DNA from: a bacterium D16-34 | GTDB lineage: Bacteria > Actinomycetota > Coriobacteriia > Coriobacteriales > Eggerthellaceae | Direction of reading: 5' to 3' | DNA length: 64,000 bases | Assembly: GCA_003612515.1 (NCBI GenBank) | Contig: RAZB01000002.1 | Coordinates: forward strand, 124,001 to 188,000 | Shown: piece by piece, positions 36,626 through 45,483 of the stretch | How positions within the stretch are numbered: the stretch's first letter is position 1 | Layout: every line of letters begins with the position of its first letter | Notes under the pieces: model-generated | Seen by the model: the letters and a program-made list of their open reading frames with translations, nothing else | Told to the model about the DNA's origin: nothing | Database searches by the model: none | Position numbers and translations under genes: made by a program

Positions 36626-37639
36626 GTGTCAGAATTGAAGACTGTGGGAGTATTGTTGGTAAATACTGGCACTCCTGATGCCCCAAAGCCTCGAGCGGTT
36701 CGAAAATATCTTGCACGCTTTTTGTCTGACCCTCGTATTTGCCCCATGCCTAAAGTTCCTTGGTGGTTTATCCTTCATCTCTGTATCCTTCCAAAACGAG
36801 GACGTGTCTCTGCGAAAAAATATGCCAAGATCTGGACTCGCGATGGCTCTCCTTTTACTATTGTGCACGAAAAACTGATGCGTGGTTTGCAAGCGCAATA
36901 TGATGCCGAAAAGGCTCCTGTTATCGTTCGTGTGGCAATGGATTATTCGAAGCCTTTTGTAGCTGATAAGCTGGCAGAATTACAATCTTTGGGTTGTGAT
37001 CGGGTAGTTGTTTTGCCTCTTTATCCGCAAAGCGCACTCTCAACTACTGGTTCTGTCAAAGATCATGTGAGACACGCACTTGAGAAACTAAATTGGAATG
37101 TAGACACGTGTATTATTGATAATTACCACGATAATCCAACCTATATTCGAGCTATTGCTGCGTCAATTAAGCATGCTGGTTTTGATGTGGATTCCAACGA
37201 TAAGCTCCTTTTTTCGTACCACTCAATACCGCTTAATGACGTAGAACAAGGGGACACCTATGAATTGCAAACAGGAGCGAGCAGCCTTTTGATAGCCAGT
37301 GAGCTTGGGCTCGATAGGGTTCGTTGGACTATTGGTTATCAGTGTCGTTTCGACAAGTCGCGAAAGTGGGTTTCACCTTACACAAAAGATGTCCTCAAGC
37401 GTCTAGCTGAGCACAGCGATGCGAGGTTGTTTATGGTCTGCCCAAACTTTGCAGTAGATTGTCTTGAGACACTCTATGATATTGATTATGAATTCAAACC
37501 CATGTATTTTGATGACATGATTGAAGCCGGCAGAACCGTGGATGAAGATTGTTTTCACTATGTACCCTGTCTGGATAAAAGCAAAGCGCATGTTCAGGTG
37601 CTCTATAGCGTACTTGAACCATACGTGATGGAGAAATAA
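36626..37639 (+). CDS. hemH: Ferrochelatase (probably coproporphyrin ferrochelatase)
   Basis: This 337-residue enzyme inserts iron into a porphyrin. Family features are VGVLLVNTGTPDAP, the active-site histidine in LFSYHSIPLND, and the CPNFAVDCLETL segment that carries the conserved glutamate. In Actinomycetota the enzyme usually acts on coproporphyrin III (CpfC). No other haem gene is in this window, so the source of porphyrin is unknown. The GTG start at 36626 has AAGGAAGG upstream. coaBC begins on its stop codon. Confidence 0.92.
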   Translation: MSELKTVGVLLVNTGTPDAPKPRAVRKYLARFLSDPRICPMPKVPWWFILHLCILPKRGRVSAKKYAKIWTRDGSPFTIVHEKLMRGLQAQYDAEKAPVIVRVAMDYSKPFVADKLAELQSLGCDRVVVLPLYPQSALSTTGSVKDHVRHALEKLNWNVDTCIIDNYHDNPTYIRAIAASIKHAGFDVDSNDKLLFSYHSIPLNDVEQGDTYELQTGASSLLIASELGLDRVRWTIGYQCRFDKSRKWVSPYTKDVLKRLAEHSDARLFMVCPNFAVDCLETLYDIDYEFKPMYFDDMIEAGRTVDEDCFHYVPCLDKSKAHVQVLYSVLEPYVMEK

Positions 37640-38862
37640 TGACTATTGATGCTTCTAACTCAACAAACGCAGTTCCGACAAAAACCGTAGTATTAGGTAT
37701 TACTGGCTGCATTGCGGCTTACAAGTCTGCAGAGATTGTTCGCGGTTTACAGAAAGCTGGTGTTCGGGTCAAGGTTGTCATGACAGAGCATGCTACTCAT
37801 TTTGTAGATCCGGTTACTTTCAGATCTCTTACGCACGAAAAAGTAGCAGTTGGTCTTTTTGACGATCCGTCAGATCCAATTCACCACATATCGCTTGCTC
37901 AAGAAGCAGATGTGATGCTGCTTGCACCTTGTACAGCAAATATGTTGGCGAAGATTGCTAACGGTATTGCAGATGATTTGTTGTCGACAACGGTATTGGC
38001 AACAACTGCTCCTCTTGTTATAGCGCCAGCAATGAACGTGCACATGTATGAAAATCCTGCTACGCGCTACAACATTGGGAAACTGCAAATTCGCGGCGTG
38101 CATTTTGTCGAAGCTGGAACTGGCTATCTCGCTTGTGGTGATATTGGCAAGGGACGTTTGGCTGATGTAGAAGATATTGTTTCAGCAACGTTGTCTATGC
38201 TTGGTGTGAAACGTGATCTTGCTGGTAAGCATGTCATGATTACCGCAGGTCCAACCGTAGAGCCTATTGACCCTGTTCGCTACATCACTAATCGCTCTTC
38301 TGGTAAAACCGGTTATGCCATTGCTCGTGCCGCATTTGCTCGTGGTGCTGACGTGACTCTCATTTCAGGTCCGGTTGCCTTGCAAGCACCTGAGGGCGTC
38401 TCGATGGTTTATGTACAAACCGCCGACGAGATGCTCGCAGCTGCACAGGAGGCGTTTAAGAGCGCTGACATTGGCATTTTTGCGGCTGCTGTTGCTGACA
38501 TGAAGCCAGCACGTGCTGCAGATCATAAGCTTAAAAAGGGAAGCGATGACGATCAATTGTCAGGAATTGAGCTTGTTGAAAATCCTGACATTTTAGAGAC
38601 GCTTGCCGCAAACAAAGGATCTCGTGTCGTTGTTGGTTTTGCTGCTGAAACTGACAATGTGATAGAAAATGCTCAAAAGAAACTCATTTCAAAACACGCC
38701 GATGTTATTGTTGCCAATCAGGTTGGCGAAGGCATGGCATTTGGCACCGATGATAATGAAGTTTGGTTTATAGACGATGAAGACACTGAAGGTTTACCTC
38801 GAATGAGTAAGGCAAACCTGGCGGATGCTATTTTAAGCAAGTCGCTCGAATTTTTGTCATAA
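37639..38862 (+). CDS. coaBC: Phosphopantothenoylcysteine synthetase/decarboxylase
   Basis: This 407-residue bifunctional enzyme makes 4'-phosphopantetheine for coenzyme A. The N-terminal flavin decarboxylase (CoaC) shows GITGCIAAYKSAE, PCTANMLAKIANG and PAMNVHMYENPAT. The C-terminal ligase (CoaB) shows ITAGPTVEPIDPVRYITN and SSGKTGYAIA. It overlaps hemH by one base (TAATG). The tRNA-Pro gene follows after 70 bases. Confidence 0.95.
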   Translation: MTIDASNSTNAVPTKTVVLGITGCIAAYKSAEIVRGLQKAGVRVKVVMTEHATHFVDPVTFRSLTHEKVAVGLFDDPSDPIHHISLAQEADVMLLAPCTANMLAKIANGIADDLLSTTVLATTAPLVIAPAMNVHMYENPATRYNIGKLQIRGVHFVEAGTGYLACGDIGKGRLADVEDIVSATLSMLGVKRDLAGKHVMITAGPTVEPIDPVRYITNRSSGKTGYAIARAAFARGADVTLISGPVALQAPEGVSMVYVQTADEMLAAAQEAFKSADIGIFAAAVADMKPARAADHKLKKGSDDDQLSGIELVENPDILETLAANKGSRVVVGFAAETDNVIENAQKKLISKHADVIVANQVGEGMAFGTDDNEVWFIDDEDTEGLPRMSKANLADAILSKSLEFLS

Positions 38863-38893
38863 CGCGCTTGCATTGATCATAGGTTACCGCTAA

Positions 38894-38899
38894 TATAAT
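38894..38899 (+). promoter_or_regulatory. -10 element for tRNA-Pro
   Basis: A perfect TATAAT stands 33 bases before the tRNA. Possible -35 hexamers (TTGATC with 15 bases, TTGCAT with 20 bases) have poor spacing. Confidence 0.5.
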
Positions 38900-38932
38900 C
38901 CGTGCTGTTTTAATCAACCAGCTCATAAAGAC

Positions 38933-39009
<77 letters not shown>

Positions 39010-39018
39010 GGAAAATGT

Positions 39019-39048
39019 AAGAGGCTTGCACGTAGCAAGCCTCTTTTT
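39019..39048 (+). terminator. Rho-independent terminator after tRNA-Pro
   Basis: AAGAGGCTTGC pairs perfectly with GCAAGCCTCTT around ACGTA and ends in five T. It also stands downstream of the leftward YbaN gene but has no matching T run in that direction beyond the stem. Confidence 0.93.
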
Positions 39049-39115
39049 CGTATCAAACAGTCATCTAGATTAACATCACGATGGGCTCGAGCAGAGAAAA
39101 GCTCAGATAGACCGA

Positions 39116-39532
39116 CTAGAGTGCAGTCTCATTTTGTCGCAGACGAGCTTCACCTTGAGCTTTTGCAATGTCGGCAGGTATCGTTTTGATACGTGTTTTA
39201 AAGTACCAAAGCTCGAAAATCACCAATAAAATTAAGAGCACTTTAGCCCATATATAAGGAATCATAATAGCAAGGACTGACATGATGATAACGCCAGGCG
39301 AGCAGCATAAAAACTTAGAACGAAGCGTCATTTCGCGATTTTCGACAAAGTTAGCCAAGTAACGCTTGTAGAGTTTTGTTTGCATAAACCAATCGTTAAG
39401 GCGCTTTGAGCTACGCAAGAAAAAGAATGAAGCAAGCAACAAGAATGGGGTGGTGGGAAGCACGGGCAAAAGTGCACCAAGTGCACCTAAGCCAAAAAAG
39501 AATAGTCCGAGTAGTGCATAGATAATGCGCAT
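39116..39532 (-). CDS. YbaN family membrane protein (DUF454)
   Basis: This 138-residue protein matches the YbaN/DUF454 family: LGALLPVLPTTPFLLLASFF near the start with the conserved PTTPF, SSKRLNDWF, and two further membrane helices (about 85-120). The molecular role of the family is not known. On the minus strand GAGGAG precedes the ATG. It is transcribed alone, towards tRNA-Pro. Confidence 0.88.
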   Translation of the reverse strand: MRIIYALLGLFFFGLGALGALLPVLPTTPFLLLASFFFLRSSKRLNDWFMQTKLYKRYLANFVENREMTLRSKFLCCSPGVIIMSVLAIMIPYIWAKVLLILLVIFELWYFKTRIKTIPADIAKAQGEARLRQNETAL

Positions 39533-39894
39533 AAGCCAACTTTCTCCTCAAAGGTTAAAATACTCCCTCACTGCGCAGTATACGCGATAAGCTACAGCAC
39601 AATTCTTCGAAAACGATTCTCGGAGGCTTTCTCTTTAATTTCTACGCTATTTTACGAATATATTGATCCTTACCTTTAAGCTAAGCCACCAAAAAGTCAC
39701 CAGCCAATGCGTATGATTATATTAGTAAATTTATGTATTGAAGTGCGTTTTTGTTCTTTTTAGGTTACAAAGAGTCAATATATTAAGTCATAATTACGCT
39801 TACATGATAAAGTTGACTTTTACACAAGGGCTATACGAGAGCATACATGAGTTATATGAGAGCACGTATTTGTTAACTTTTTGGGGAGGTGCAT
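39533..39894. other. AT-rich intergenic region between divergent ybaN-like and phosphatase genes
   Basis: These 362 bases hold no gene that I can support. The right part contains two near-identical 12-mers, 21 bases apart, described separately, and the GGGGAGGT ribosome binding site of the phosphatase gene. No complete consensus promoter stands out; TTGACT at 39813 has no properly spaced -10. Confidence 0.6.
39832..39864 (+). repeat. Tandem 12-mers upstream of the phosphatase gene
   Basis: TATACGAGAGCA (39832-39843) and TATATGAGAGCA (39853-39864) differ at one base and start 21 bases apart, two helical turns. This is the layout of a tandem regulator site, but no regulator is known. Confidence 0.4.
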
Positions 39895-40416
39895 ATGTAC
39901 CAAAATGGTCAGAAGCAAGCGACAGATGCAAAGTTACCATTGCGTATTTTGTTTGTGTGTCATGGCAACATTTGCAGATCTCCAATGGCCGAATACGTGT
40001 TAAAGCATTTAGTGCACCAACACAAGCAAGATGAGTATTTCGTTATTGATTCTGCTGCAACTAGCTGCGAAGAGATTGGCAACGGTGTGCATCCTGGTAC
40101 GCGTCGTGTGTTAGCAGAACACAATATTGCTTGTGGTGATCATCGAGCTCGCCGTCTTCGCCCTCAAGATGGTGCTTCATGGGATCTTATTGTTGCTATG
40201 GATGATGCCAATATGCGCAATATTGCGAAAATCTTACCTTCTCAATCTCAAGCTTCAGTGCACAAGCTCATGTTATTCACGGGAAACAACACTGATGTTG
40301 CTGACCCTTGGTACACCGGTGACTTTACAACAACCTACAACGATATCTACGCAGGTTGTAAGGCACTTTTAGCGCTTTTGCAACCTTTCTTACCGCAACG
40401 GAGCGCATCTAACTAA
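39895..40416 (+). CDS. Low-molecular-weight protein-tyrosine phosphatase
   Basis: This 173-residue protein has the CX5R active site in VCHGNICRSPMAEY about 20 residues from the start and the general-acid aspartate in ADPWYTG near the end. Such enzymes dephosphorylate tyrosine kinases of capsule and wall synthesis; arsenate reductases share the fold but lack this exact pattern. I chose the ATG at 39895 because GGGGAGGT precedes it and overlaps the upstream in-frame GTG. No tyrosine kinase gene is adjacent. Confidence 0.9.
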   Translation: MYQNGQKQATDAKLPLRILFVCHGNICRSPMAEYVLKHLVHQHKQDEYFVIDSAATSCEEIGNGVHPGTRRVLAEHNIACGDHRARRLRPQDGASWDLIVAMDDANMRNIAKILPSQSQASVHKLMLFTGNNTDVADPWYTGDFTTTYNDIYAGCKALLALLQPFLPQRSASN

Positions 40417-40470
40417 CTCTTACTTTGCAAAGTGGCAACGAAACTTTGACACTGCGTGGCCTTGATCGAT

Positions 40471-40530
40471 TTACCTCCTTGTGCAGTCTTATGCTTGGAG
40501 TGTACGTAAGTACGCACGTTAAGGAGGTAA
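40471..40530 (+). promoter_or_regulatory. Helix that can lock the ribosome binding site of the baeRF gene
   Basis: TTACCTCCTT (40471-40480) is the exact reverse complement of AAGGAGGTAA (40521-40530), which contains the ribosome binding site. The loop holds an inner GTGC/GCAC pairing and a GTAC-GTAA-GTAC hairpin. On an mRNA that enters from the phosphatase gene, the binding site would be fully paired. The signal that would open it, if any, is unknown. Confidence 0.6.
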
Positions 40531-40535
40531 TAACT

Positions 40536-41771
40536 ATGAGCCAACAAACATTATCTAAAGAAGATGCTGAAATTTTCTCGAGCATTCATATCATGACTGA
40601 CCTGACTGATGCGCCGTATCAGTCAGCTGAGCCGCCGTATGTTTCGCTCTATCTTCCGGTTAAGCACCAAGACCGCGAGGGTGGTAGAAATGATTGGGAT
40701 CGCATTGAGCTGAAAGATCTCATTAAAGAAGCTCGCGAAAACCTTGCAACCATGTGTTCAGAGAAGCGCGAGTATGAAGGCATCGTAAAGCGTCTTGAAT
40801 TTATCGAAGCGCATCCGGACTGGTTCGTGTGGCAAAACTCCAAATCAGCCATCGCTTTTTTGGTGAGCAATACATCGGCTTTTGTATATAAGCTCGACAT
40901 TGATATCCCCGAAAAGGGATTCGTAACCGTGTCGGATCAGTTCTTTATGAAGCCGCTTTTCCGTGAATTTGAACACGGCATTCGCTACTACTTACTCATG
41001 CTTTCTAATGATCGCTTTGGTTTTGTTGAAGGTGATCAAACGTCGCTTCGACGTATGCCGCTTCCCAAGTCAGTCCATGATGAATTCTCCGAATTGTTTG
41101 CTGACTATGATGGTCACGAGGGTGCGCTTGACTACGAGACGCTTGAAGGTCATATGAGCCCTTATCATGGATGGCTATCTCGCAACGACGTGAAAAAGGA
41201 AGAGGGCGAAAAGTTCTTCCGCTATGTCAACAAGGCAGTCAATGACACCTTCAAAAAGCTTGATCCCACACCAGTTATCTTGGTAAGCCTTCCTGAACAT
41301 CAAACAGAATTCCGCCGTATTTCTACCATTCATGATTTGGTTGATCAGGGCATAGAGAAAGATCCGGGTGCACTTGATTATCCTGATTTGCTCAAAGATG
41401 CGATAGCTATCATGGAGTCGAAGCGTCAAACAGAAATCGCAGAGCTCCTGGATCATTATTCATATGAGACATCACAAGGAAAGGGAAGTGATGACCCGGT
41501 AGAGATTGGTCAGGCGCTGTTTGACAAGAAAGTAGCTACACTGCTCATCCAAAAAGGCAAAGTGCTCCCTGGTACGTATGACGCTCAATCAGGAGCGGTT
41601 TCACTTGATACGACAACCGATCCTGCTGACGATTTAGAGTTTGATCCGGCAAGTCCTGATCTAGCTGACGAATTAGGACAAGCTGCCCTGCTGCAAGGTG
41701 CACAAATTATCGTGCTACCTGAAGAGCAAATGCCAAACGGTTCTGTTGTAGCAGCAATTTATCGTTATTAA
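40536..41771 (+). CDS. baeRF-family protein (bacterial archaeo-eukaryotic release-factor-like)
   Basis: This 411-residue protein resembles the bacterial release-factor-like baeRF families: a start with YVSLYLPVKHQDREGG and RIELKDLIKEARENL, then a middle domain, and a C-terminal Pelota/eRF1-like domain ending in GAQIIVLPEEQMPNGSVVAAIYRY, quoted here as GAQIIVLPEEQMPNG and VAAIYRY. Predicted roles are in ribosome-associated stress or rescue, but none is proven. I start it at the ATG at 40536, 8 bases after a perfect AAGGAGG; an open frame upstream would translate the hairpin. The binding site can be sequestered, which suggests translational control. Confidence 0.72.
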   Translation: MSQQTLSKEDAEIFSSIHIMTDLTDAPYQSAEPPYVSLYLPVKHQDREGGRNDWDRIELKDLIKEARENLATMCSEKREYEGIVKRLEFIEAHPDWFVWQNSKSAIAFLVSNTSAFVYKLDIDIPEKGFVTVSDQFFMKPLFREFEHGIRYYLLMLSNDRFGFVEGDQTSLRRMPLPKSVHDEFSELFADYDGHEGALDYETLEGHMSPYHGWLSRNDVKKEEGEKFFRYVNKAVNDTFKKLDPTPVILVSLPEHQTEFRRISTIHDLVDQGIEKDPGALDYPDLLKDAIAIMESKRQTEIAELLDHYSYETSQGKGSDDPVEIGQALFDKKVATLLIQKGKVLPGTYDAQSGAVSLDTTTDPADDLEFDPASPDLADELGQAALLQGAQIIVLPEEQMPNGSVVAAIYRY

Positions 41772-41849
41772 CATCGCTTGGATCTTCGCGCAAACCTCCT
41801 AACGAGTAGACGGTAACTTTTAATAATTTGCGTGAAGCGTCCATACTTC

Positions 41850-41889
41850 GCGACCCGGTGAGCTGAACAAGCGCCGCCGGGTCGCTTTT
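41850..41889 (+). terminator. Rho-independent terminator after the baeRF gene
   Basis: GCGACCCGG (41850-41858) pairs with CCGGGTCGC (41877-41885) around 18 bases and is followed by TTTT. It ends only 14 bases before the MATE start codon. Confidence 0.8.
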
Positions 41890-41903
41890 GTTATACTCTC
41901 GGC

Positions 41904-43397
41904 ATGGAAAAACAAGACGAACAAGCCCAAGACATAATTGAAGCCATAGATGACGCCTATTTAGAAGGTTCACAAGCAACCGAAGCGGATCTTATTCGCC
42001 AACAAGCTGAAGCTAAAGTGGACCGAATGGGACATGGCAGCACATTTCGACTGCTCCTAGAGTTTTCTATCCCGGCCGTTGTTGGCGTTGTGGTGCAGAT
42101 GCTCTACAACGTTATAGACGCGGTGTATGTTGGTCACTCTGTTGGCGCTGATGGACTGGCTGCCACAACGGTAGCAAATCCACTCATGACAGCTATGACC
42201 GCTCTAGCAATGCTTATTGGCGTTGGCGGAAATGCCCTTATGGCAATTCGTCTTGGTGAAGGGAGGCGGGAAGAGGCAAAACGCGTATTAGGCGCAAGCT
42301 TTATCCTGCTTATGGTTGTGTCAGTAGTGGTGTGGATTATTGGTGCAACGCTGCTGACGCCTATCTTGACACTTTCTGGCGCTGAGGGCGAAGTATTTCC
42401 TTTGGCACAATCCTTTACCGTGGTGCTTATTGCAGGTTGCCCTTTGCAATTTATTGCATTTGGCATGAATAACTTTATTCGAACTGCAGGATATCCAAAT
42501 CGTGCTTTAGGCTCAATGCTTGTCGGAACAGGTGCGAATATCATTTTTGGCTATTTGTTTATCGTGGTTTTCGATGCAAAAATGGTTGGTGCTGGCTTTG
42601 CGACCGTATGCTCATGGCTTGTATCGGCCCTATTTGTAATGCAATTTTTCCTCAAAAAGAAGTCTCCCATGCCATTGCGAAAAGAAAACCTGCATGTCCG
42701 CATCCGTCTTGCGGGGCGAATTTGTGTCATGGGTATTGCACCTGCCATTATGGAACTCGGTTTTGCAGTCTCATCTGCGCTTGAAAATAATCTGTTGGTC
42801 ACCTATGGAGCCACGGATCCCGTTGGTGTAGATGGTGCTCTCGCCATCATGCGCGTGCTTTCGGCGGTAGGCATGTTTACCTTCATGCCTATGGTTGGAA
42901 TAGCCTCAGGTGCGCAACCCATCGTTGGATACAACTATGGAGCAAAGAAATATGATCGTATGAAACGGGTCGTTTGGCAGGCAATGCTGTTAGCTGCAGC
43001 TATTACTATTCCTATTTGGATTAGCGTATTAGTAGCTCCGAATTTGTATGCGAATCTGTTCTCGCTTCCCATTGAATATCGACAAGAAGCAGCGAGAGCG
43101 TTGGTGCTCTTCTTGATTTTTGTGCCGATATTATCCATTCAAAGCATTGGTTCGAACTACTTCAATGCAACGGGGCAAGCGGGAAAAGCCACCATTTTGA
43201 CGCTTACCAGACAGATTCTGTTTTTAATCCCACTTCTGATATTTTGTCCACGTATTTTGCCTTTGTTTACACCCCTTACGCCTCTTGAGAGTATTTGGTT
43301 TGCCGCTTCCATATCAGACATTACATCTGTCCTGATCGTAAGTATATTTCTCCTCATTGAATATCGTCGCTTAGCGCGTTTAACCACGTCTCGTTAA
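41904..43397 (+). CDS. MATE family efflux transporter
   Basis: This 497-residue protein has a 40-residue charged start, then twelve membrane helices in two homologous halves. MATE signatures are seen in FRLLLEFSIPAVVGVVVQML, GVGGNALMAIRLGEG and GIASGAQPIVGYNYGAKKYDR (18 and 21 residues in the protein; quoted in part as ASGAQPIVGYNYG). Members expel drugs or metabolites in exchange for sodium or protons. No ribosome binding site precedes the ATG; a TATACT at 41892-41897 would start the mRNA about at the ATG, so a leaderless transcript is likely. Confidence 0.92.
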   Translation: MEKQDEQAQDIIEAIDDAYLEGSQATEADLIRQQAEAKVDRMGHGSTFRLLLEFSIPAVVGVVVQMLYNVIDAVYVGHSVGADGLAATTVANPLMTAMTALAMLIGVGGNALMAIRLGEGRREEAKRVLGASFILLMVVSVVVWIIGATLLTPILTLSGAEGEVFPLAQSFTVVLIAGCPLQFIAFGMNNFIRTAGYPNRALGSMLVGTGANIIFGYLFIVVFDAKMVGAGFATVCSWLVSALFVMQFFLKKKSPMPLRKENLHVRIRLAGRICVMGIAPAIMELGFAVSSALENNLLVTYGATDPVGVDGALAIMRVLSAVGMFTFMPMVGIASGAQPIVGYNYGAKKYDRMKRVVWQAMLLAAAITIPIWISVLVAPNLYANLFSLPIEYRQEAARALVLFLIFVPILSIQSIGSNYFNATGQAGKATILTLTRQILFLIPLLIFCPRILPLFTPLTPLESIWFAASISDITSVLIVSIFLLIEYRRLARLTTSR

Positions 43398-43528
43398 GGT
43401 TCCCTTTACCGAACAATAGCCCCTGATCTGAGCGGTCTGGTCTGCTATCAGACCCCAACTTGGTACAGTTGAGAAGATGGCTTTGCCATTTTTTGTATTG
43501 GGAATTTTAAAGGCAAGGAGGAAAGCGC

Positions 43529-45466
43529 GTGGCTACGCTTGGCATGCTTTGGTTCCTAATCCTTTTCCCGTTGGTTGTTGCTGTAGTTTTACTTGCTGTT
43601 CGCAATAACCAGGCGAGAAATGTGATTGTGGTCGCTTCGGCAATTGTCATTGGTCTTGCATCGCTGTTCTTGGTTGCTGCTAACCTAGGAGTTGATTATT
43701 GGAAACCAATCCCAATGGCATCTCCTTTAGTAGTAGACATCATTTGCATGGTGCTTGGAGTTGCAATTGCTGCAGTCATTCTCTATTTCGGCATTAAGTA
43801 CAAAAACACACTCGCATGCGTTTTGGCCGCTGTGCAAGTTGTAGGTTCTTTAGTTTTTGAACTTATGTTTGCCCATAATGTCGAAGTAACAGAATGTCTT
43901 TATCTTGACTCTTTGTCTTTGCTGATGGCATTCATAATTGGCATTGTAGGTTCTGGAATTTGCGTATATGCACTTGGTTATATGGAAGATTTCCAAGCTC
44001 ATCAGCCAGAAGGAGCAAAGGACCGTCGTCCAGTATTTTTTGCTCTCATGTTCGTATTCCTCTCTGCCATGTTCGTGATTATCTTTAGCAACAACATGAT
44101 GTGGATGTTTACGGGCTGGGAAGTTACTACCGTGTGCTCGTTTTTGCTTATTGGATATACTCGCACCGAAGAGTCACTCAACAATGCATTTCGTCAGATC
44201 GTCATGAATCTGATCGGTGGTATCGCTTTTTTGGTGGCACTGTATGTCATGGCTATCGAAATGGGTACGCTATCACTTCTTGAGTTCTTGCAACTTGGAA
44301 TTATGTATCCTGAGATGGTTGCGCTGCCAGCCTGTGCGCTTGCGCTTGCAGGAATTACAAAAGCTGCTCAAATGCCTTTCCACACCTGGCTTTTGGGTGC
44401 TATGGTTGCGCCTACACCGACCAGTGCGTTGTTGCATTCTTCAACTATGGTAAAAGCTGGCGTCTTTTTACTGATCAAACTTGCGCCTATTTTTTACCTA
44501 TCGCAAATTCCTTCTGTCATGGTAATTCTTGTTGGTGGTATCACCTTTGTGCTTTGTTCTTTTATGGCAATTTCGCAGAGCAATGCAAAGCGCGTCTTGG
44601 CATACTCAACCATCGCAAACCTTGGCTTGATTGTTGCATGCGCTGGTGTTGGTACACCTGAGGCTGTTTGGGCGGCATGCTTCCTCATTTTGTTCCATGC
44701 AATAGCAAAGTCACTTTTGTTCTTGTGCGTGGGCACCGCAGAGCATCATATTGGTTCTCGCGATATCGAAGACATGGATCAGCTCTTCCAACGCATGCCA
44801 AAACTTGCTCGCTTTATGATGCTTGGCATCATGGTCATGTTCATTGCACCTTTTGGTATGCTTATCGCTAAATGGGCAACCCTTGTTTCTTTTGTCGAAA
44901 TGCGACAGGTGGCACTTATTGTCATGCTCGCATTCGGCTCAGCTGCAACATTCTTCTTCTGGGGCAAATGGCTCGGAAAGCTCTCTGCTATTGCAGCAGA
45001 ACCTGACAATGTCGAGCTGAGTGTGCATAAGTCTGAGTGGGGTTCGCTTTTGCTTATGGTTGTCTTGGCTATTTTGTCATGTGCATGCTTACCGCTTATT
45101 TCGCAAGCTGTCGTCGATCCTTACATTCAAAGTGTTTATGGAACGCGAGCTGCTGATATCCAGTTCACCAATCAGTTGCTTGCGGCATTGCTTGCAATTG
45201 TGGTAATCATCGTTTTGTTTGCTGGTGTAGGCAAGCAAAACAAATCAAAGCAAGCGCAAGTTTATTTGGCAGGTTATAGCGCAAACAATGAACAGCGAGT
45301 CTTCAAAAACTCGCTTTCGGGTACCACTGAAGCCACAATGCGCAATTGGTATCTTGAGGGCATTTTTGGCGAGACACGCATTCGCCCTGTTGGTGAGTGG
45401 GTTTGCGGCATCATTATCGCCGCAGCAATCATTATTAGCGCCTTTGGCACGTCGGTAATTTTCTAG
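43529..45466 (+). CDS. echA: Ech-type hydrogenase, antiporter-like membrane subunit (NuoL/HyfB-like)
   Basis: This 645-residue protein has about 16 membrane helices and the proton-pumping antiporter core of complex I and group 4 hydrogenases: FSNNMMWMFTGWEVTTVCS, GGIAFLVALY, AAQMPFHTWLLGAMVAPTPTSALLHSSTMVKAG (quoted as QMPFHTWLLGAM and PTSALLHSSTMVKAG) and FHAIAKSLLFL. It is the largest subunit and likely couples electron transfer to H+ or Na+ movement. The GTG start at 43529 has AAGGAGG upstream. It opens a six-gene operon in the order of echABCDEF. Confidence 0.9.
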   Translation: MATLGMLWFLILFPLVVAVVLLAVRNNQARNVIVVASAIVIGLASLFLVAANLGVDYWKPIPMASPLVVDIICMVLGVAIAAVILYFGIKYKNTLACVLAAVQVVGSLVFELMFAHNVEVTECLYLDSLSLLMAFIIGIVGSGICVYALGYMEDFQAHQPEGAKDRRPVFFALMFVFLSAMFVIIFSNNMMWMFTGWEVTTVCSFLLIGYTRTEESLNNAFRQIVMNLIGGIAFLVALYVMAIEMGTLSLLEFLQLGIMYPEMVALPACALALAGITKAAQMPFHTWLLGAMVAPTPTSALLHSSTMVKAGVFLLIKLAPIFYLSQIPSVMVILVGGITFVLCSFMAISQSNAKRVLAYSTIANLGLIVACAGVGTPEAVWAACFLILFHAIAKSLLFLCVGTAEHHIGSRDIEDMDQLFQRMPKLARFMMLGIMVMFIAPFGMLIAKWATLVSFVEMRQVALIVMLAFGSAATFFFWGKWLGKLSAIAAEPDNVELSVHKSEWGSLLLMVVLAILSCACLPLISQAVVDPYIQSVYGTRAADIQFTNQLLAALLAIVVIIVLFAGVGKQNKSKQAQVYLAGYSANNEQRVFKNSLSGTTEATMRNWYLEGIFGETRIRPVGEWVCGIIIAAAIIISAFGTSVIF

Positions 45467-45483
45467 AAAGGGGTGTGTGAACT

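Noticed and set aside
39738-40034. Reading frame leading into the phosphatase gene in another frame
   Set aside because: It lacks a ribosome binding site and its second half is the phosphatase gene read out of frame.
43434-43454. GGTCTG repeat and hairpin between the MATE gene and echA as a terminator
   Set aside because: GGTCTG-CTAT-CAGACC folds, but no T run follows on either strand.
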